Below, piece after piece: positions 8,493 to 17,358 of a DNA stretch of 64,000 bases. The position numbers and the translations under genes are program-made. Source of the stretch: CAVZBW01 sp963778465 (GTDB taxonomy: Bacteria; Actinomycetota; Acidimicrobiia; Acidimicrobiales; RAAP-2). The stretch spans positions 248,001 to 312,000 of the forward strand of contig CAVZUK010000003.1 in the NCBI GenBank assembly GCA_963778465.1, read 5' to 3'. The notes beneath the pieces are model-generated. The model searched no databases and had not been told where the DNA came from. It saw nothing but the letters and a program-made list of their open reading frames with translations. Every line of letters starts with the position of its first letter. The first letter of the stretch is position 1.

Positions 8493-9068
8493 ATGGGTCG
8501 GTGGGAGCCCAACGCACGCGGGCGGCTCGAGCGGGCCGCGATGGAGCTCTACAGCGAGCGAGGGTTCGAGAGCACCACCGTCGCAGAGATCGCCGGGCGG
8601 GCGGGACTCACGGAGCGGACCTTCTACCGCCACTTCGCCGACAAGCGTGAGGTGTTGTTCTCGGGCTCCGGCTTGCTGAGGGAGATCCTCGTGACCGGAG
8701 TAGAGGAGGCGCCACCGGCGCTCCCTGCGATCGAGGCCATCGCCTCCGCCCTCGTCCGGTCCGCTGCGATGTTCGAGGAGCGCCGCGAGTTCGCCCGGCG
8801 ACGTCAGGCCATCGTCGCCGCGAACGCCGAGCTGCGGGAGCGCGAGCTCATCAAGCTGGCGACGCTCGCATCCGTGCTTGCGGACGCGCTGCGGCGGAGG
8901 GGAACCCCCGACCCGGGAGCGAGCCTCGCCGCGGAGGCCGGTATCGCGGTCTTCAGGATCGCCTTCGATCGCTGGACCGAGGACCCGGGGGAACAGAGCC
9001 TGGCGCATTTCATCCGGGAGTCCATGGAGGAGCTCGGAGCCGTGACCGACCCGGTCAGGCCCTCGTAA
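8493..9068 (+). CDS. TetR family transcriptional regulator
   Basis: 191 residues; N-terminal helix-turn-helix (TTVAEIAGRAGLTERTFYRH, about residues 26-45) with the usual aromatic YRHF end. The C-terminal ligand domain is generic. Start ATG 8493 follows a perfect palindrome that is likely its own operator. Divergent from the epimerase-like gene, which it probably represses. Confidence 0.88.
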   Translation: MGRWEPNARGRLERAAMELYSERGFESTTVAEIAGRAGLTERTFYRHFADKREVLFSGSGLLREILVTGVEEAPPALPAIEAIASALVRSAAMFEERREFARRRQAIVAANAELRERELIKLATLASVLADALRRRGTPDPGASLAAEAGIAVFRIAFDRWTEDPGEQSLAHFIRESMEELGAVTDPVRPS

Positions 9069-9120
9069 GGGGTGGGGCACAGGTGGTAACGAGGGTAGGC
9101 ATGCCACCACCCCCACTCGC

Positions 9121-9924
9121 TCACGGCGGACGTCTCCCCACGACGTGGGTGAGCGAGCACAGCTGACGGTAGGGATCTCGCCGCCCGGCCTCCTCCTCGG
9201 CCGCGAGCAGCCGCTCGAAGTCGTCGGGCGGAGCCACGTCGCCCCAATGGTCCGTGAACAGCCGGACCCCGTACCAGGCCTCGATCTCGACGCCGCAGCG
9301 CCGGAGGACCTCGACGACCTCCCGCGGCTCGTCGGCCCGGACGTCCTTCACGCCCACCCGGTTGTCGTACCGGCGCACGTCGAAACCTTCGAGCGCACCC
9401 TGCCAGTCGCCGCCCATCCCCGCCCGCATGGCGATGCCGGCCCGATTGCGCGTCAGCAGCGAGACCATCCCACCTGGCGCCAGCGTGTCGGCGACCTTGG
9501 AGACCCCCTCCTCGAGGGAGGGGACGTACATGAGGACCCCGTGGCACAGGACGACGTCGAAAGGAAGGTCCACGACGGCGACCAAGTCGTGGAGCTCGCC
9601 GAGGCAGAGGTGGACGGCCGAGCGGACCTCTTCGGGCTCGTCCTCCAGGGTCTGCTGGGCTCGAGCGAGGAGCTCGGCGGAGACGTCGACACCGGTGACG
9701 TCGTAGCCCCGGCGCGCCAGCGAAAGGAGCTGGGTCCCCTGCCCGCAGCCGACGTCCAGGGCACGGAGCCCGGCGCTTGGCGTGGGCAGGTGCACGGAGA
9801 GCTGGCGTGAGACCAACTCCTGACGAACCTGATTCCGAACATCGCCGAGCCGCCGCTGCCAAACGGCTTGGCCCGCCCATCCGGCTTGCTCGGGGCGGTT
9901 CGGCGTGCGCTGCCTCTCTTGCCC
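9121..9924 (-). CDS. SAM-dependent methyltransferase (class I)
   Basis: The Rossmann motif I LDVGCGQGTQLLSLARRGYD, post-I GVDVS and a later FDVVLCHGVLMYV make this a class I methyltransferase, resembling CmoM/SmtA-type small-molecule or tRNA methylases. No ATG or GTG lies in frame near the expected N-terminus (AVWQRRLGDVR), so the 5' boundary is uncertain; I place it just after the VOC gene stop. An unusual start (TTG/CTG) or a small sequence loss are both possible. Confidence 0.72.
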   Translation of the reverse strand, partial: GQERQRTPNRPEQAGWAGQAVWQRRLGDVRNQVRQELVSRQLSVHLPTPSAGLRALDVGCGQGTQLLSLARRGYDVTGVDVSAELLARAQQTLEDEPEEVRSAVHLCLGELHDLVAVVDLPFDVVLCHGVLMYVPSLEEGVSKVADTLAPGGMVSLLTRNRAGIAMRAGMGGDWQGALEGFDVRRYDNRVGVKDVRADEPREVVEVLRRCGVEIEAWYGVRLFTDHWGDVAPPDDFERLLAAEEEAGRRDPYRQLCSLTHVVGRRPP

Positions 9925-9925
9925 G

Positions 9926-10345
9926 TCAGCCTGCCGGCTGGACCGGGCAGCAGACCTCGAGCTCCATACCGTCGATGTCCCGAAAGAACAGGGACCACTC
10001 CGGACCGAGCTGTTGGATCTCGCCGACCTCCTGGGCACCGGCTGCGGCGAGGCGCTCCTTGACGTCCTCGAGGGCGGCGCGGGAGTCGACGGCAAAGGCG
10101 AAGTGGTCGACCGCACCACGGTGCCCCTGGCGGCGGCGCTCGCCGACGATGTCGTCGCCGGCTACCTCGAACACGTTGAGCGCCGCGTCACCCCCGACGT
10201 CGACGATCTTCATCCACGGGTGGTCGTCTCGACGTGGGACCTCGAACAGCACCTTCGCATCGAACGCCGCCTCGTAGAAACGGATCGTGCGGTCCATGTC
10301 GGTCGTGAGCGTGGCGACGTGGTTGAAGCCCGTCGTGATCGGCAT
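9926..10345 (-). CDS. VOC (glyoxalase/dioxygenase-fold) protein
   Basis: 139 residues with two beta-alpha-beta-beta-beta modules: FNHVATLTTDMDRTIRFYE at the N-terminus and VDHFAFAVDSRAAL plus FRDIDGMELEV at the C-terminus. His in FNHVA, His in VDHFAF and Glu in MELEV are the likely metal ligands. Function could be glyoxalase-like, antibiotic resistance or epimerase. It sits directly upstream of the methyltransferase on the same strand and probably shares its mRNA. Confidence 0.8.
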   Translation of the reverse strand: MPITTGFNHVATLTTDMDRTIRFYEAAFDAKVLFEVPRRDDHPWMKIVDVGGDAALNVFEVAGDDIVGERRRQGHRGAVDHFAFAVDSRAALEDVKERLAAAGAQEVGEIQQLGPEWSLFFRDIDGMELEVCCPVQPAG

Positions 10346-10441
10346 CGGCCCTCATGCTACGACCCGTCAGGGTGTGGCGCTCGACCCGTTCCTCGGTTGC
10401 GGCGAGGGCACGGCATCCGTGACGAATCGGTGAGCGCGGGC

Positions 10442-10800
10442 CTAATGGCTTGCCGAGACGACCTGCACCACGTACTCGAATTTGCCGGGACCGACCCCGA
10501 CGGCACCGAGGAAGGGATAGCTGAGCTCGGTCAGCATGAAGAGGTTCACGGCGAGCACCCCTGCGACCCCTCCCACCATTATGTACGTGATGGAGAGAGG
10601 GACACGACCGTGAACCCGATGACGACCGCGTAGATGACCGCGACCACGGCAACGAGGAAACCGGCCACGTCGTTGTGCGAGTCGCTCCCGAGGACGGCCA
10701 CCCGCTTGCCGATGAGGGCCTTGGCACCGATCGCGAGGCCCGGCAGGGCGACGACCAGGACGACGGCCACCACCAGACCGGGACGTTCGTCACGATCCAT
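10442..10800 (-). pseudogene. DUF4239 membrane protein remnant with internal deletion
   Basis: The first 65 residues (LVVAVVLVVALPGLAIGAKALIG..., then NDVAGFLVAVVAVIYAVVIGF) match the N-terminal helices of DUF4239 bestrophin-like proteins. After a frame change at about 10585 the minus strand reads the C-terminal helix and ELSYPFLGAVGVGPGKFEYV, ending at TAG 10442. The central 120 or so residues of a normal protein are absent. Compare the intact relative at 39870-40661. Confidence 0.55.
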
Positions 10801-11034
10801 CTCACCGCCGCAGGCCCCCCCGTTGCGCTTGTCGCGACGGCCACCATCCGTCGGTTGCCGGCATGGGCGCCGATGTAACCACGCCTGGCGTCAGAGTCGC
10901 CAGGCGGGCCGGCGCCCCTCGGGCCCGGCTGGCTCGACGAGCCCGTACGTCGGGGGGTTCTCGATCCTCGAGGCAGACTCGGCCGACGAGGTGCACCGGG
11001 CGTGCTCGCGGAGGTCCGACCGGTACGCGGGTCG

Positions 11035-11703
11035 TCAGGCCCACGGCTCGAGGTCGGGCAGAGCCGGATCATCGAGCCGCCCGTAGAGCCAAGCGAGCTC
11101 GTCCCGGGGGTCCGACAAGGTGGGCGTCGCCGCCCCCGCGGGGAGCCGCTCGCCGAGCGTCGAGCGCAACCGGGGCAACCAGGTGGCGACGAAGTCCTCC
11201 GGCCAGTCCTGGTGGCCGACGCCCAGTCCGAGGTCGATCGCATGGACCTCGAGCTCCTGCCAGCGGCGACCCGGGAGTGCGCTGAGCGGTCGCTCGCGGC
11301 CGGCGACGTCGCGTGTCGGTCGGGCCCAGGCCGATGGGGGCAGCCCTTCCCAGGTGGCCCGCAGCAACTTGGCGGAGGAGTCGACGTCTGCGACCACCGT
11401 GGCGGCGTCCCTGCCGGCACCCGTCTCGATCTCGTGGGCCCGTCCCTCGAAGCCTCCGGGGTACTGGTCGACGACTTCGCCACGGGTGGCGGCCTCGGCT
11501 CGACGTCGATGGCTGTCGGCGTTGCGTGCAACGTGGGTCAGGACGTGCGAGACGCTCCAGCCCGGGAGCAGGCTTGCCCGTCGGGCCTCGTCGTCGGTGA
11601 GGCCGGAGATCAGCCTCATGAGCCGCTCCTGCGCATCGGCAACGCGAGCGAGGTCGTGCACCGGCGACGCCGACGCTGACGTGTCGTCCACGGCGTCGTC
11701 CAC
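11035..11703 (-). CDS. Maleylpyruvate isomerase family protein, mycothiol-dependent fold (MDMPI/DinB-like)
   Basis: 222 residues. The four-helix MDMPI N-terminal domain is recognisable by LLPGWSVSHVLTHVARNADSH and the later WQELEVHAIDLGLG, which supply the His, Glu and His metal site of the family. Members use mycothiol in isomerisation or conjugation. Start GTG 11703, 11 bases after the ureohydrolase stop, making it the last gene of the guanidine/urease operon. Its link to guanidine chemistry is unknown; it may be a passenger. Confidence 0.78.
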   Translation of the reverse strand: MDDAVDDTSASASPVHDLARVADAQERLMRLISGLTDDEARRASLLPGWSVSHVLTHVARNADSHRRRAEAATRGEVVDQYPGGFEGRAHEIETGAGRDAATVVADVDSSAKLLRATWEGLPPSAWARPTRDVAGRERPLSALPGRRWQELEVHAIDLGLGVGHQDWPEDFVATWLPRLRSTLGERLPAGAATPTLSDPRDELAWLYGRLDDPALPDLEPWA

Positions 11704-11713
11704 GGTGCCGACG

Positions 11714-12703
11714 CTATCGGTCGCCCGGTTCGCGGATCTGTCGCCAGTGACGACTGTCGCAGACGAGGCCGAGCAACTCGACGACCGTGTGAGCCGCGAG
11801 GTAACCGGTGACACCGGTGCCCACGTCGAGCTGCGGATTGAGCTCGACAAGATCGAAGCCGATGATCCGGGCGCGCTCTGCGAGCCGGGCGAGGCAATCG
11901 CGCAGCTCGGCGTAGAGCATCCCGTTGGGCTCGGCCGAGACGCAGCCGGGGACCAGGGAGAGGTCGAGCACGTCGATGTCGATGCTCAGGTAGCACGCGG
12001 CGCCCCCTGGCACGAGCCCGGCCACGAATTCGGGTCCCCTCTCGCGGAAGCGGGACATGGTGACCACCTGGTTCCCGTCGGCGTGGGTGTCGCGGTACAT
12101 CACCTCGGTCGTGCGGAGACTCCGGATACCGACCTGGATGAGCGACTGCACGTGAGGCAGGTGCGCGATGTGCCGGAAGGCGTGGGCGTTGGTCATGGAC
12201 GTCCCGTGCACGAAGGGCATGTAGTCGAGATGCGCGTCGAAGTGCACGACGTGGAGTGGCTCTTCGAACGCCCTCACGACGGGGTACGAGATGGCGTGGT
12301 CGCCGCCCAGCACCACGGGCGTGGCACCCGCGGCCAGAGCACGGGCGGTCAACGCCGTGATGTTGTCGAAGCTCCGGCGGGGATTGGTCGGGACGATGTC
12401 GGCGTCACCGACGTCCACGATGCGGCGATCCCGGACCTCTCGCTCGAGGAACCGCCGGCCGACCGTCGGGTCGAAGTAACCGGGCTCCCCGGTCACGAAG
12501 CGCAGAGAGTGCTCCCGGATCGCCCGGGGACCGAAGCGGGAGCCGGGCAGGAAGGGGGAGCCCTCGTCGGTCGGGGCCCCGAGGACGACGACGTCCGCGT
12601 CGAGCTCCCGGTCGGGGTCCACGACCGGGGAGCGCAGAAAGGAGGCGATCCCCACGAACGGGAGGTCCGCGCGCTCGGAGGGCAGGTCACTCGGAGTGGT
12701 CAC
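11714..12703 (-). CDS. Agmatinase/arginase-family ureohydrolase with atypical substrate loop
   Basis: 329 residues with the full bimetal set of ureohydrolases: GGDHAISY, VHFDAHLDY and SIDIDVLDLSLVPG. In place of the usual P-G-T-G-x-P-E-P-G-G loop it has PGCVSAEPNG, so its guanidino substrate may differ from agmatine. GTG start at 12703 has AAGGAG 11 bases upstream, and GTGA overlaps the ureD stop, so it is translationally coupled to urease maturation genes. Product urea would feed the urease made by the same operon. The substrate cannot be read from sequence. Confidence 0.85.
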   Translation of the reverse strand: MTTPSDLPSERADLPFVGIASFLRSPVVDPDRELDADVVVLGAPTDEGSPFLPGSRFGPRAIREHSLRFVTGEPGYFDPTVGRRFLEREVRDRRIVDVGDADIVPTNPRRSFDNITALTARALAAGATPVVLGGDHAISYPVVRAFEEPLHVVHFDAHLDYMPFVHGTSMTNAHAFRHIAHLPHVQSLIQVGIRSLRTTEVMYRDTHADGNQVVTMSRFRERGPEFVAGLVPGGAACYLSIDIDVLDLSLVPGCVSAEPNGMLYAELRDCLARLAERARIIGFDLVELNPQLDVGTGVTGYLAAHTVVELLGLVCDSRHWRQIREPGDR

Positions 12704-13620
12704 GACGGGTCGAGCTCCTTCTCTTTGGTTGGCTCCGCCCTTGTCGGGTCCATCGGCGTGGGTCCTGGGCGGTCTCGCAACGCCTGGCAATTCGTGAGAC
12801 CGGAGACGCCGGGAATCCGGCCGCCGCCCGCTCGGTCGAGTAGGCGCCCGAGGAGGTCGCCACAGTCGGAGAAGTCGTCGCCGAAGGCGATCAACTGGAC
12901 TCCCCCGCGGGCGAGTGGCAACGAGCCGCCCCATGCACTCCGCAGGCGCTCCGTACCGGCCTCGAGCGGTGGCGACCGCGGATCGATCAGCACGAGCGAC
13001 TGCAGGCACCGGGCCTCCGAGAGGACGGCCTGGGACTGCCACTCCGGGAAGAGCGATCCGAGACGCAGGTCGCTGACGCTCCGCGGGGTGCCCGGGGTGC
13101 CCGGGGTGCCCGGGCTGCGCACCGAGAGGCGGCTCCGCCACGATCCGGGGGGCTCTCCGGCTCTTCCGAGACGGACCGCGTCGTACCACGCCAAGGTCGA
13201 TCCGCACGCGAGCTCGACCTCCGCGGCGATCTCGTGGGAGGCGCCGGCGGCCACGACGGCGGGTTCGGTGAGCCACACGATCGTCGCGCCCGGCTCGACC
13301 CCGACGGTCACGCGCACCACCGAATGGGGGTCTACCCGCCCCCGACGGGCCACCGGGGCCGAGCTGGAGCGCACGACCAGGCAGGCGGCGGGGCCGACGC
13401 GCAGGTCGACTTCGACGAGGTCGCCCCCGATCGGGCCTGCCGCAGCTCCGACGAGGTAGAGGCCATCGCGAGCGACCCGTGCGGCCACGGATCCCGTGCT
13501 GTAGAGGTGGGGGTACGCGGGCGACCCGTCGTCTCGGGCGACCACCTCGACCTCGGCCCTGCCCGAGGGCTCGGCCGGCGGATCGGGGATCCCGTCAACG
13601 AGGGGCGTGGCGACGGTCAC
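12700..13620 (-). CDS. ureD: Urease accessory protein UreD
   Basis: 306 residues. Recognised by position and by UreD/UreH features: the GSTLAWYDAVRLGRAGE segment and LGSLFPEW in the beta-helical scaffold that binds the UreABC apoenzyme and helps nickel delivery with UreF and UreG. GTG start overlaps the ureG 3' end by 26 bases. A nine-base tandem repeat at 13083-13112 encodes a GTPGTPGTP insertion in a surface loop. Overlaps the next ureohydrolase gene at its stop. Confidence 0.85.
   Translation of the reverse strand: MTVATPLVDGIPDPPAEPSGRAEVEVVARDDGSPAYPHLYSTGSVAARVARDGLYLVGAAAGPIGGDLVEVDLRVGPAACLVVRSSSAPVARRGRVDPHSVVRVTVGVEPGATIVWLTEPAVVAAGASHEIAAEVELACGSTLAWYDAVRLGRAGEPPGSWRSRLSVRSPGTPGTPGTPRSVSDLRLGSLFPEWQSQAVLSEARCLQSLVLIDPRSPPLEAGTERLRSAWGGSLPLARGGVQLIAFGDDFSDCGDLLGRLLDRAGGGRIPGVSGLTNCQALRDRPGPTPMDPTRAEPTKEKELDPS
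13083..13112. repeat. 9-bp tandem repeat inside ureD
   Basis: About three copies of GGGGTGCCC in a row, read on the coding strand as repeated Gly-Thr-Pro. In frame, so it only lengthens a loop; a likely site of length variation between strains. Confidence 0.7.
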
Positions 13621-14260
13621 CGACCCAGTCCCTCACCCAGGCACGCAGCGCCTCGAGGCCCCATCCCTCGCGAACGGAGACGAAGAGGACCGGACCCTCT
13701 CCGCGCATCCTCCCGGCGTCGTCGGCCATGACCCGCAGGTCGGCGCCCACGAGCGGGGCGAGATCGATCTTGTTCACCACCAGGAGGTCGGATCGGACCA
13801 CACCGGGCCCGCCCTTACGCGGCACCTTGTCGCCCCCGGCGACGTCGATCACGAAGACCTGGCGGTCGACCAGTCCACTGCTGAAAGTGGCGGTCAGGTT
13901 GTCGCCGCCGCTCTCGATCACGACGAGCTCGAGCGCCCCGAGCCGCCGCTCGAGGTCGTCGACGGCGTCGCAATTCGCCGTGATGTCGTCGCGGATGGCC
14001 GTGTGGGGACAGCAGCCCGTCTCCACCGCCACGATCCGCTCGGGTTCGAGCACGCCCCGTCGCCGGAGGAAGTCGGCGTCCTCGGTCGTGTAGATGTCGT
14101 TGGTGACCACGCCGAGCTCCATCTGGTCGCGCAAGGCTGCGCAGAGCTCGGCCACGATGGCGGTCTTGCCGGAGCCGACGGGCCCGCCGACACCGAGCCG
14201 CAGGGCACGCTGACGCCGGTCGGATGGATCATGAGGCAAAGAGACGGTCCCTTCGGGCAT
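13595..14260 (-). CDS. ureG: Urease accessory GTPase UreG
   Basis: 221 residues, near the family norm. P-loop GGPVGSGKTA, the CPH metal-binding motif in TGCCPHTAIRDD, IESGGDN and the G4 motif NKIDLAP are all present. UreG is a SIMIBI-class GTPase that carries nickel to the urease active site with UreD and UreF. Start ATG 14260 overlaps the end of ureF by 32 bases. Confidence 0.95.
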   Translation of the reverse strand: MPEGTVSLPHDPSDRRQRALRLGVGGPVGSGKTAIVAELCAALRDQMELGVVTNDIYTTEDADFLRRRGVLEPERIVAVETGCCPHTAIRDDITANCDAVDDLERRLGALELVVIESGGDNLTATFSSGLVDRQVFVIDVAGGDKVPRKGGPGVVRSDLLVVNKIDLAPLVGADLRVMADDAGRMRGEGPVLFVSVREGWGLEALRAWVRDWVGDRRHAPR

Positions 14261-14945
14261 GGTGCTCCTCTGCGAGCAGATCGAGGATGGGCGACGAGGA
14301 CGCGGCGAGCGCCTGGAAGGGTCCCTCGCCGGCCAGGGCCGCACGGCTCGCGACGGCATCCACGCTCGGGGCCAGCTCGACCAGGAGGGTCGTCACGTCG
14401 ACGGGATCCAGGCCGAGCAGCCGGGTGGCCGCGGTGGCCGCACCGGCGGTGGACGAGTAGGCGAAGGCGGAGGCCGCATCCGCCGGGCTCAGTCCCGCCG
14501 CTCCCCACACGGAGCCGTGTGCCACGGGGAGATGGGGCTCTCCCGTCGCGTTCGTGATCGCGTCCAGGGCCGGCGACCCGAACAGCCGGCGACCGAGCCG
14601 GAGGAATGCACGACCCTGTCGACGAGACACGAGCCGCTGGGCCGGCGACGGCGTCCGAGCGTCGGCCTCTGCGTCCAGATCGGTCCAGCGAGCAATGGTG
14701 ACGGAGGATCCCGAGGCTTCGTAGGCCGCGCACGTCGCGCAACTCGCGGCCGCCAGCTCGGCACCCACGGAGGTCGCTGTCGCGATCCGGCCCTCGAGGA
14801 ACGTCCGGAGAGATGTGGCATCCACGACCAGGCCCGCGTCGATCGCCTGCTCGACGCCGCCCGAGTGGGCATGGCTGCCCGCCGGCAGGCGGGAGTCGGC
14901 GAGCAGCCAGCCCAGGGCCTTCGGTGTCCGGAGGGCGTCGGGCAC
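14229..14945 (-). CDS. ureF: Urease accessory protein UreF
   Basis: 238 residues, all-alpha UreF. The N-terminal LLADSRLPAGSHAHSGGVEQA and the GLSPADAASAFAYSS region are family hallmarks. UreF bridges UreD and UreG and gates GTP hydrolysis in nickel insertion. It lies six bases after ureC, in the common order C-F-G-D; no ureE (nickel chaperone) gene is present in the operon. Confidence 0.93.
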   Translation of the reverse strand: MPDALRTPKALGWLLADSRLPAGSHAHSGGVEQAIDAGLVVDATSLRTFLEGRIATATSVGAELAAASCATCAAYEASGSSVTIARWTDLDAEADARTPSPAQRLVSRRQGRAFLRLGRRLFGSPALDAITNATGEPHLPVAHGSVWGAAGLSPADAASAFAYSSTAGAATAATRLLGLDPVDVTTLLVELAPSVDAVASRAALAGEGPFQALAASSSPILDLLAEEHHARRDRLFAS

Positions 14946-14951
14946 CGAGGC

Positions 14952-16658
14952 TCAAAAGAGGAAGTAGCGCTGCGTCATGGGCAACGACATGGCCGGGGCC
15001 TCGTCGACGGCCTCGCCGTCGATCCGCACGGTGAACGAGTCGGCGTCGACGGCGATGTCCGGGAGGGCGGAGTTGTTGGGGAGGTCCTCCTTGCTCCGGC
15101 CCCGCACGTCGGCGACGCCGACCAGGCGACGGGAGATGGCGAGGCGATCCCCCAAGCCCTCGTCGAGCGCCACCGGCGCCACGAAGGCCACGCTCGTGGC
15201 GGCCGCCGCCCTCGGAGCTGCGCCGAACATCGGTCGGGGCAAGACGGGCTGGGGTGTGGGAATCGAGGCGTTCGCGTCTCCCATGGCTGCCCAGGCGATC
15301 ATCCCTCCCTTCAGGACGACGTGGGGTCGGACTCCGAAGAACGCGGGGTCCCAGAGGACCAGGTCGGCGAGCTTCCCCGGCTCGACCGAGCCGACCTCCG
15401 CCTCGAGTCCGTGGGCCAGGGCGGGACAGATGGTGTACTTGGCCACGTAGCGCCGGGCCCGATGGTTGTCCGCCGCGCCGTCGCCGGGCAGCGGTCCCCG
15501 GCGAGCCTTCATCACGTGTGCCGTCTGCCAGGTCCGGAGGACGACCTCACCCACACGGCCCATTGCCTGGGAGTCGGAACCGATCATGGAGATCGCACCG
15601 AGGTCGTGCAGGACGTCCTCTGCGCCGATGGTGCTCGCCCGGATGCGGCTCTCGGCGAAGGCCAGGTCCTCGGGCACCGAGGGGTTGAGGTGGTGGCAGA
15701 CCATCAACATGTCGAGATGCTCGTCGACCGTGTTCACGGTGTGCGGCATGGTCGGATTGGTCGAGGAGGTCAGGAAGTTGCGCTCCGCGGCCACGACGAT
15801 GATGTCGGGCGCGTGGCCCCCCCCTGCTCCTTCGGTGTGGTACGAGTGGATCGTCCGGCCGGCGATCGCCGCCAGTGTGTCCTCGACGAAGCCCGCCTCG
15901 TTGATGGTGTCGGTATGGAGGGCTACCTGCACGCCGGCGTCGTCGGCGACCCGCAGGCACTGGTCGATTGCCGAGGGTGTGCTCCCCCAGTCCTCGTGCA
16001 GCTTGAACCCGGATGCCCCGGCGCGCAGCTGCTCCCAGAGGGGCTCGGGGGCAGCCGTGTTGCCCTTGCCGAGAAGCGCGAAGTTGACCGGCGCCGAATC
16101 GAGCGCCTCGAACATCCTCGCGAGGTTCCAGGCGCCCGGCGTGACGGTGGTGGCCCGGGTGCCCTCGGCCGGTCCGGTGCCGCCACCGATCAGGGTGGTG
16201 ACGCCCGTGCCGATGGCCTCCTCCACGATGCCGGGGCAGATGAGGTGGACGTGGCAGTCGACCGCCCCGGCGGTGAGGACCTTGCCGTTCCCTGAGAGGA
16301 TCTCGGTCGCCGGTCCGATCACGAGGTCCGGGTGTACGCCGTCGGAGATGTCCGGGTTCCCCGCCTTGCCCAGGGCCACGATGCGGCCGTCCCGCACGCC
16401 GACGTCGGCCTTGATCACCCCCCAGTGGTCGAGGACGACGGCTCCGGTGATCACCAGATCTGGCGTTCCCTCTGCTCTCGTGGCCGCCGACTGGCCCATG
16501 GACTCTCGGATCGTCTTGCCCCCGCCGAACACCGCCTCGTCTCCCGGGCCCGACCGGTCCTCGGTCACCTCGATCCAAAGGTCGGTGTCCGCCAGGCGGA
16601 GGCGATCACCGACGGTCGGGCCGTACAGGGAGACGTAGTGCCCTCGATCGATCTTCAC
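14952..16658 (-). CDS. ureC: Urease alpha subunit UreC
   Basis: 568 residues, the standard length. Nickel ligands in CHVHLICPG, the carbamylated lysine in GASGFKLHEDWG, a further ligand in VALHTDTINE, and the flap His in MVCHHLNP are intact, so the enzyme should be active. It hydrolyses urea to ammonia and carbamate in the cytosol as (UreABC)3. GTG start 16658 overlaps the end of ureB by four bases. Ends with the usual RYFLF. Confidence 0.97.
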   Translation of the reverse strand: MKIDRGHYVSLYGPTVGDRLRLADTDLWIEVTEDRSGPGDEAVFGGGKTIRESMGQSAATRAEGTPDLVITGAVVLDHWGVIKADVGVRDGRIVALGKAGNPDISDGVHPDLVIGPATEILSGNGKVLTAGAVDCHVHLICPGIVEEAIGTGVTTLIGGGTGPAEGTRATTVTPGAWNLARMFEALDSAPVNFALLGKGNTAAPEPLWEQLRAGASGFKLHEDWGSTPSAIDQCLRVADDAGVQVALHTDTINEAGFVEDTLAAIAGRTIHSYHTEGAGGGHAPDIIVVAAERNFLTSSTNPTMPHTVNTVDEHLDMLMVCHHLNPSVPEDLAFAESRIRASTIGAEDVLHDLGAISMIGSDSQAMGRVGEVVLRTWQTAHVMKARRGPLPGDGAADNHRARRYVAKYTICPALAHGLEAEVGSVEPGKLADLVLWDPAFFGVRPHVVLKGGMIAWAAMGDANASIPTPQPVLPRPMFGAAPRAAAATSVAFVAPVALDEGLGDRLAISRRLVGVADVRGRSKEDLPNNSALPDIAVDADSFTVRIDGEAVDEAPAMSLPMTQRYFLF

Positions 16659-16999
16659 GGGCGACGCGGGGGAGGAGGGTCCAAGGGTCCGCCGGCCAGT
16701 CCCCGCAATCCCGGAACCCGCCGGGCTCCGGAAAGGGGGACCAGCGTCACGCTCCGTGCGAGACCGGGCTCGAAGCGCAACGCCGTGCCGGCGGGAATGG
16801 CGAGCCGGCGTCCCCATGCGGCGGCCCGGTCGAACTCGAGGGCACGGTTGGCCTCGGCGAAGTGGAAGTGCGAGCCGACCTGGATGGGCCGGTCGCCGGC
16901 GTTGAGCACGTCCATGACGGCCGCCTCGCCGGTCGCCACCTCGACCGGTTCGGCTGCCATCCGGACCTCGCCGGGCACCACGCGGGAGAGCCCGCTCAC
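16655..16999 (-). CDS. ureB: Urease beta subunit UreB
   Basis: 114 residues with the diagnostic VMNAGDRP-like segment (here VLNAGDRPIQVGSHFHFAEAN) and the RLAIPAGTALRFEPG strand. Structural subunit of urease. GTG start at 16999, 34 bases after ureA, chosen since it gives the typical N-terminus VSGLSRVVPGEV. The C-terminal tail is Pro-rich. Confidence 0.95.
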   Translation of the reverse strand: MSGLSRVVPGEVRMAAEPVEVATGEAAVMDVLNAGDRPIQVGSHFHFAEANRALEFDRAAAWGRRLAIPAGTALRFEPGLARSVTLVPLSGARRVPGLRGLAGGPLDPPPPRRP

Positions 17000-17033
17000 C
17001 GTGCGGCGGCCGCCTCGCTCGAGTGGTCCCGGG

Positions 17034-17336
17034 TCACGGGATCGGGTCGTGCACGGTGACCAGCTTCGTGCCATCCGGGAAGGTGGCCTCGGCCTGGATC
17101 TCCGCGAGCATCTCCGGCACGCCGTCCATCACCTCGTCGCGTCGCAGCACGTGCCGGGTGTCCGCGGCCAGCTCCGCCACGCCCCGGCCCTCCCGGGCGC
17201 CCTCGAGCACGTGGGCCGTGAGCAACGCCGCCGCCTCGGGGTGGTTCAGACGGAGCCCTCGGGCTCTCCGGTCACGGGCGACCATGGCCGCGACGTAGAC
17301 GAGCAAGCGGTCCTGCTCGTGAGGGCTCAGCCGCAC
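17034..17336 (-). CDS. ureA: Urease gamma subunit UreA
   Basis: 100 residues, exactly the family length; MRLSPHEQDRLLVYVAA start and ATFPDGTKLVTVHDPI end are classic UreA. GTG start 17336 is 22 bases after the gdmH stop, so urease is expressed from the same transcript as the guanidine hydrolase. Confidence 0.97.
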   Translation of the reverse strand: MRLSPHEQDRLLVYVAAMVARDRRARGLRLNHPEAAALLTAHVLEGAREGRGVAELAADTRHVLRRDEVMDGVPEMLAEIQAEATFPDGTKLVTVHDPIP

Positions 17337-17358
17337 GGTCCGCGCGATCGTGCCGGCG

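Noticed and set aside
13083..13112. Possible CRISPR-like array
   Set aside because: Nine-base tandem units without spacers, in frame within ureD.
15547..16578. Long open frames antisense or out of frame to ureC and other genes
   Set aside because: High GC content gives long shadow frames; codon pattern and protein similarity support only the annotated strand.
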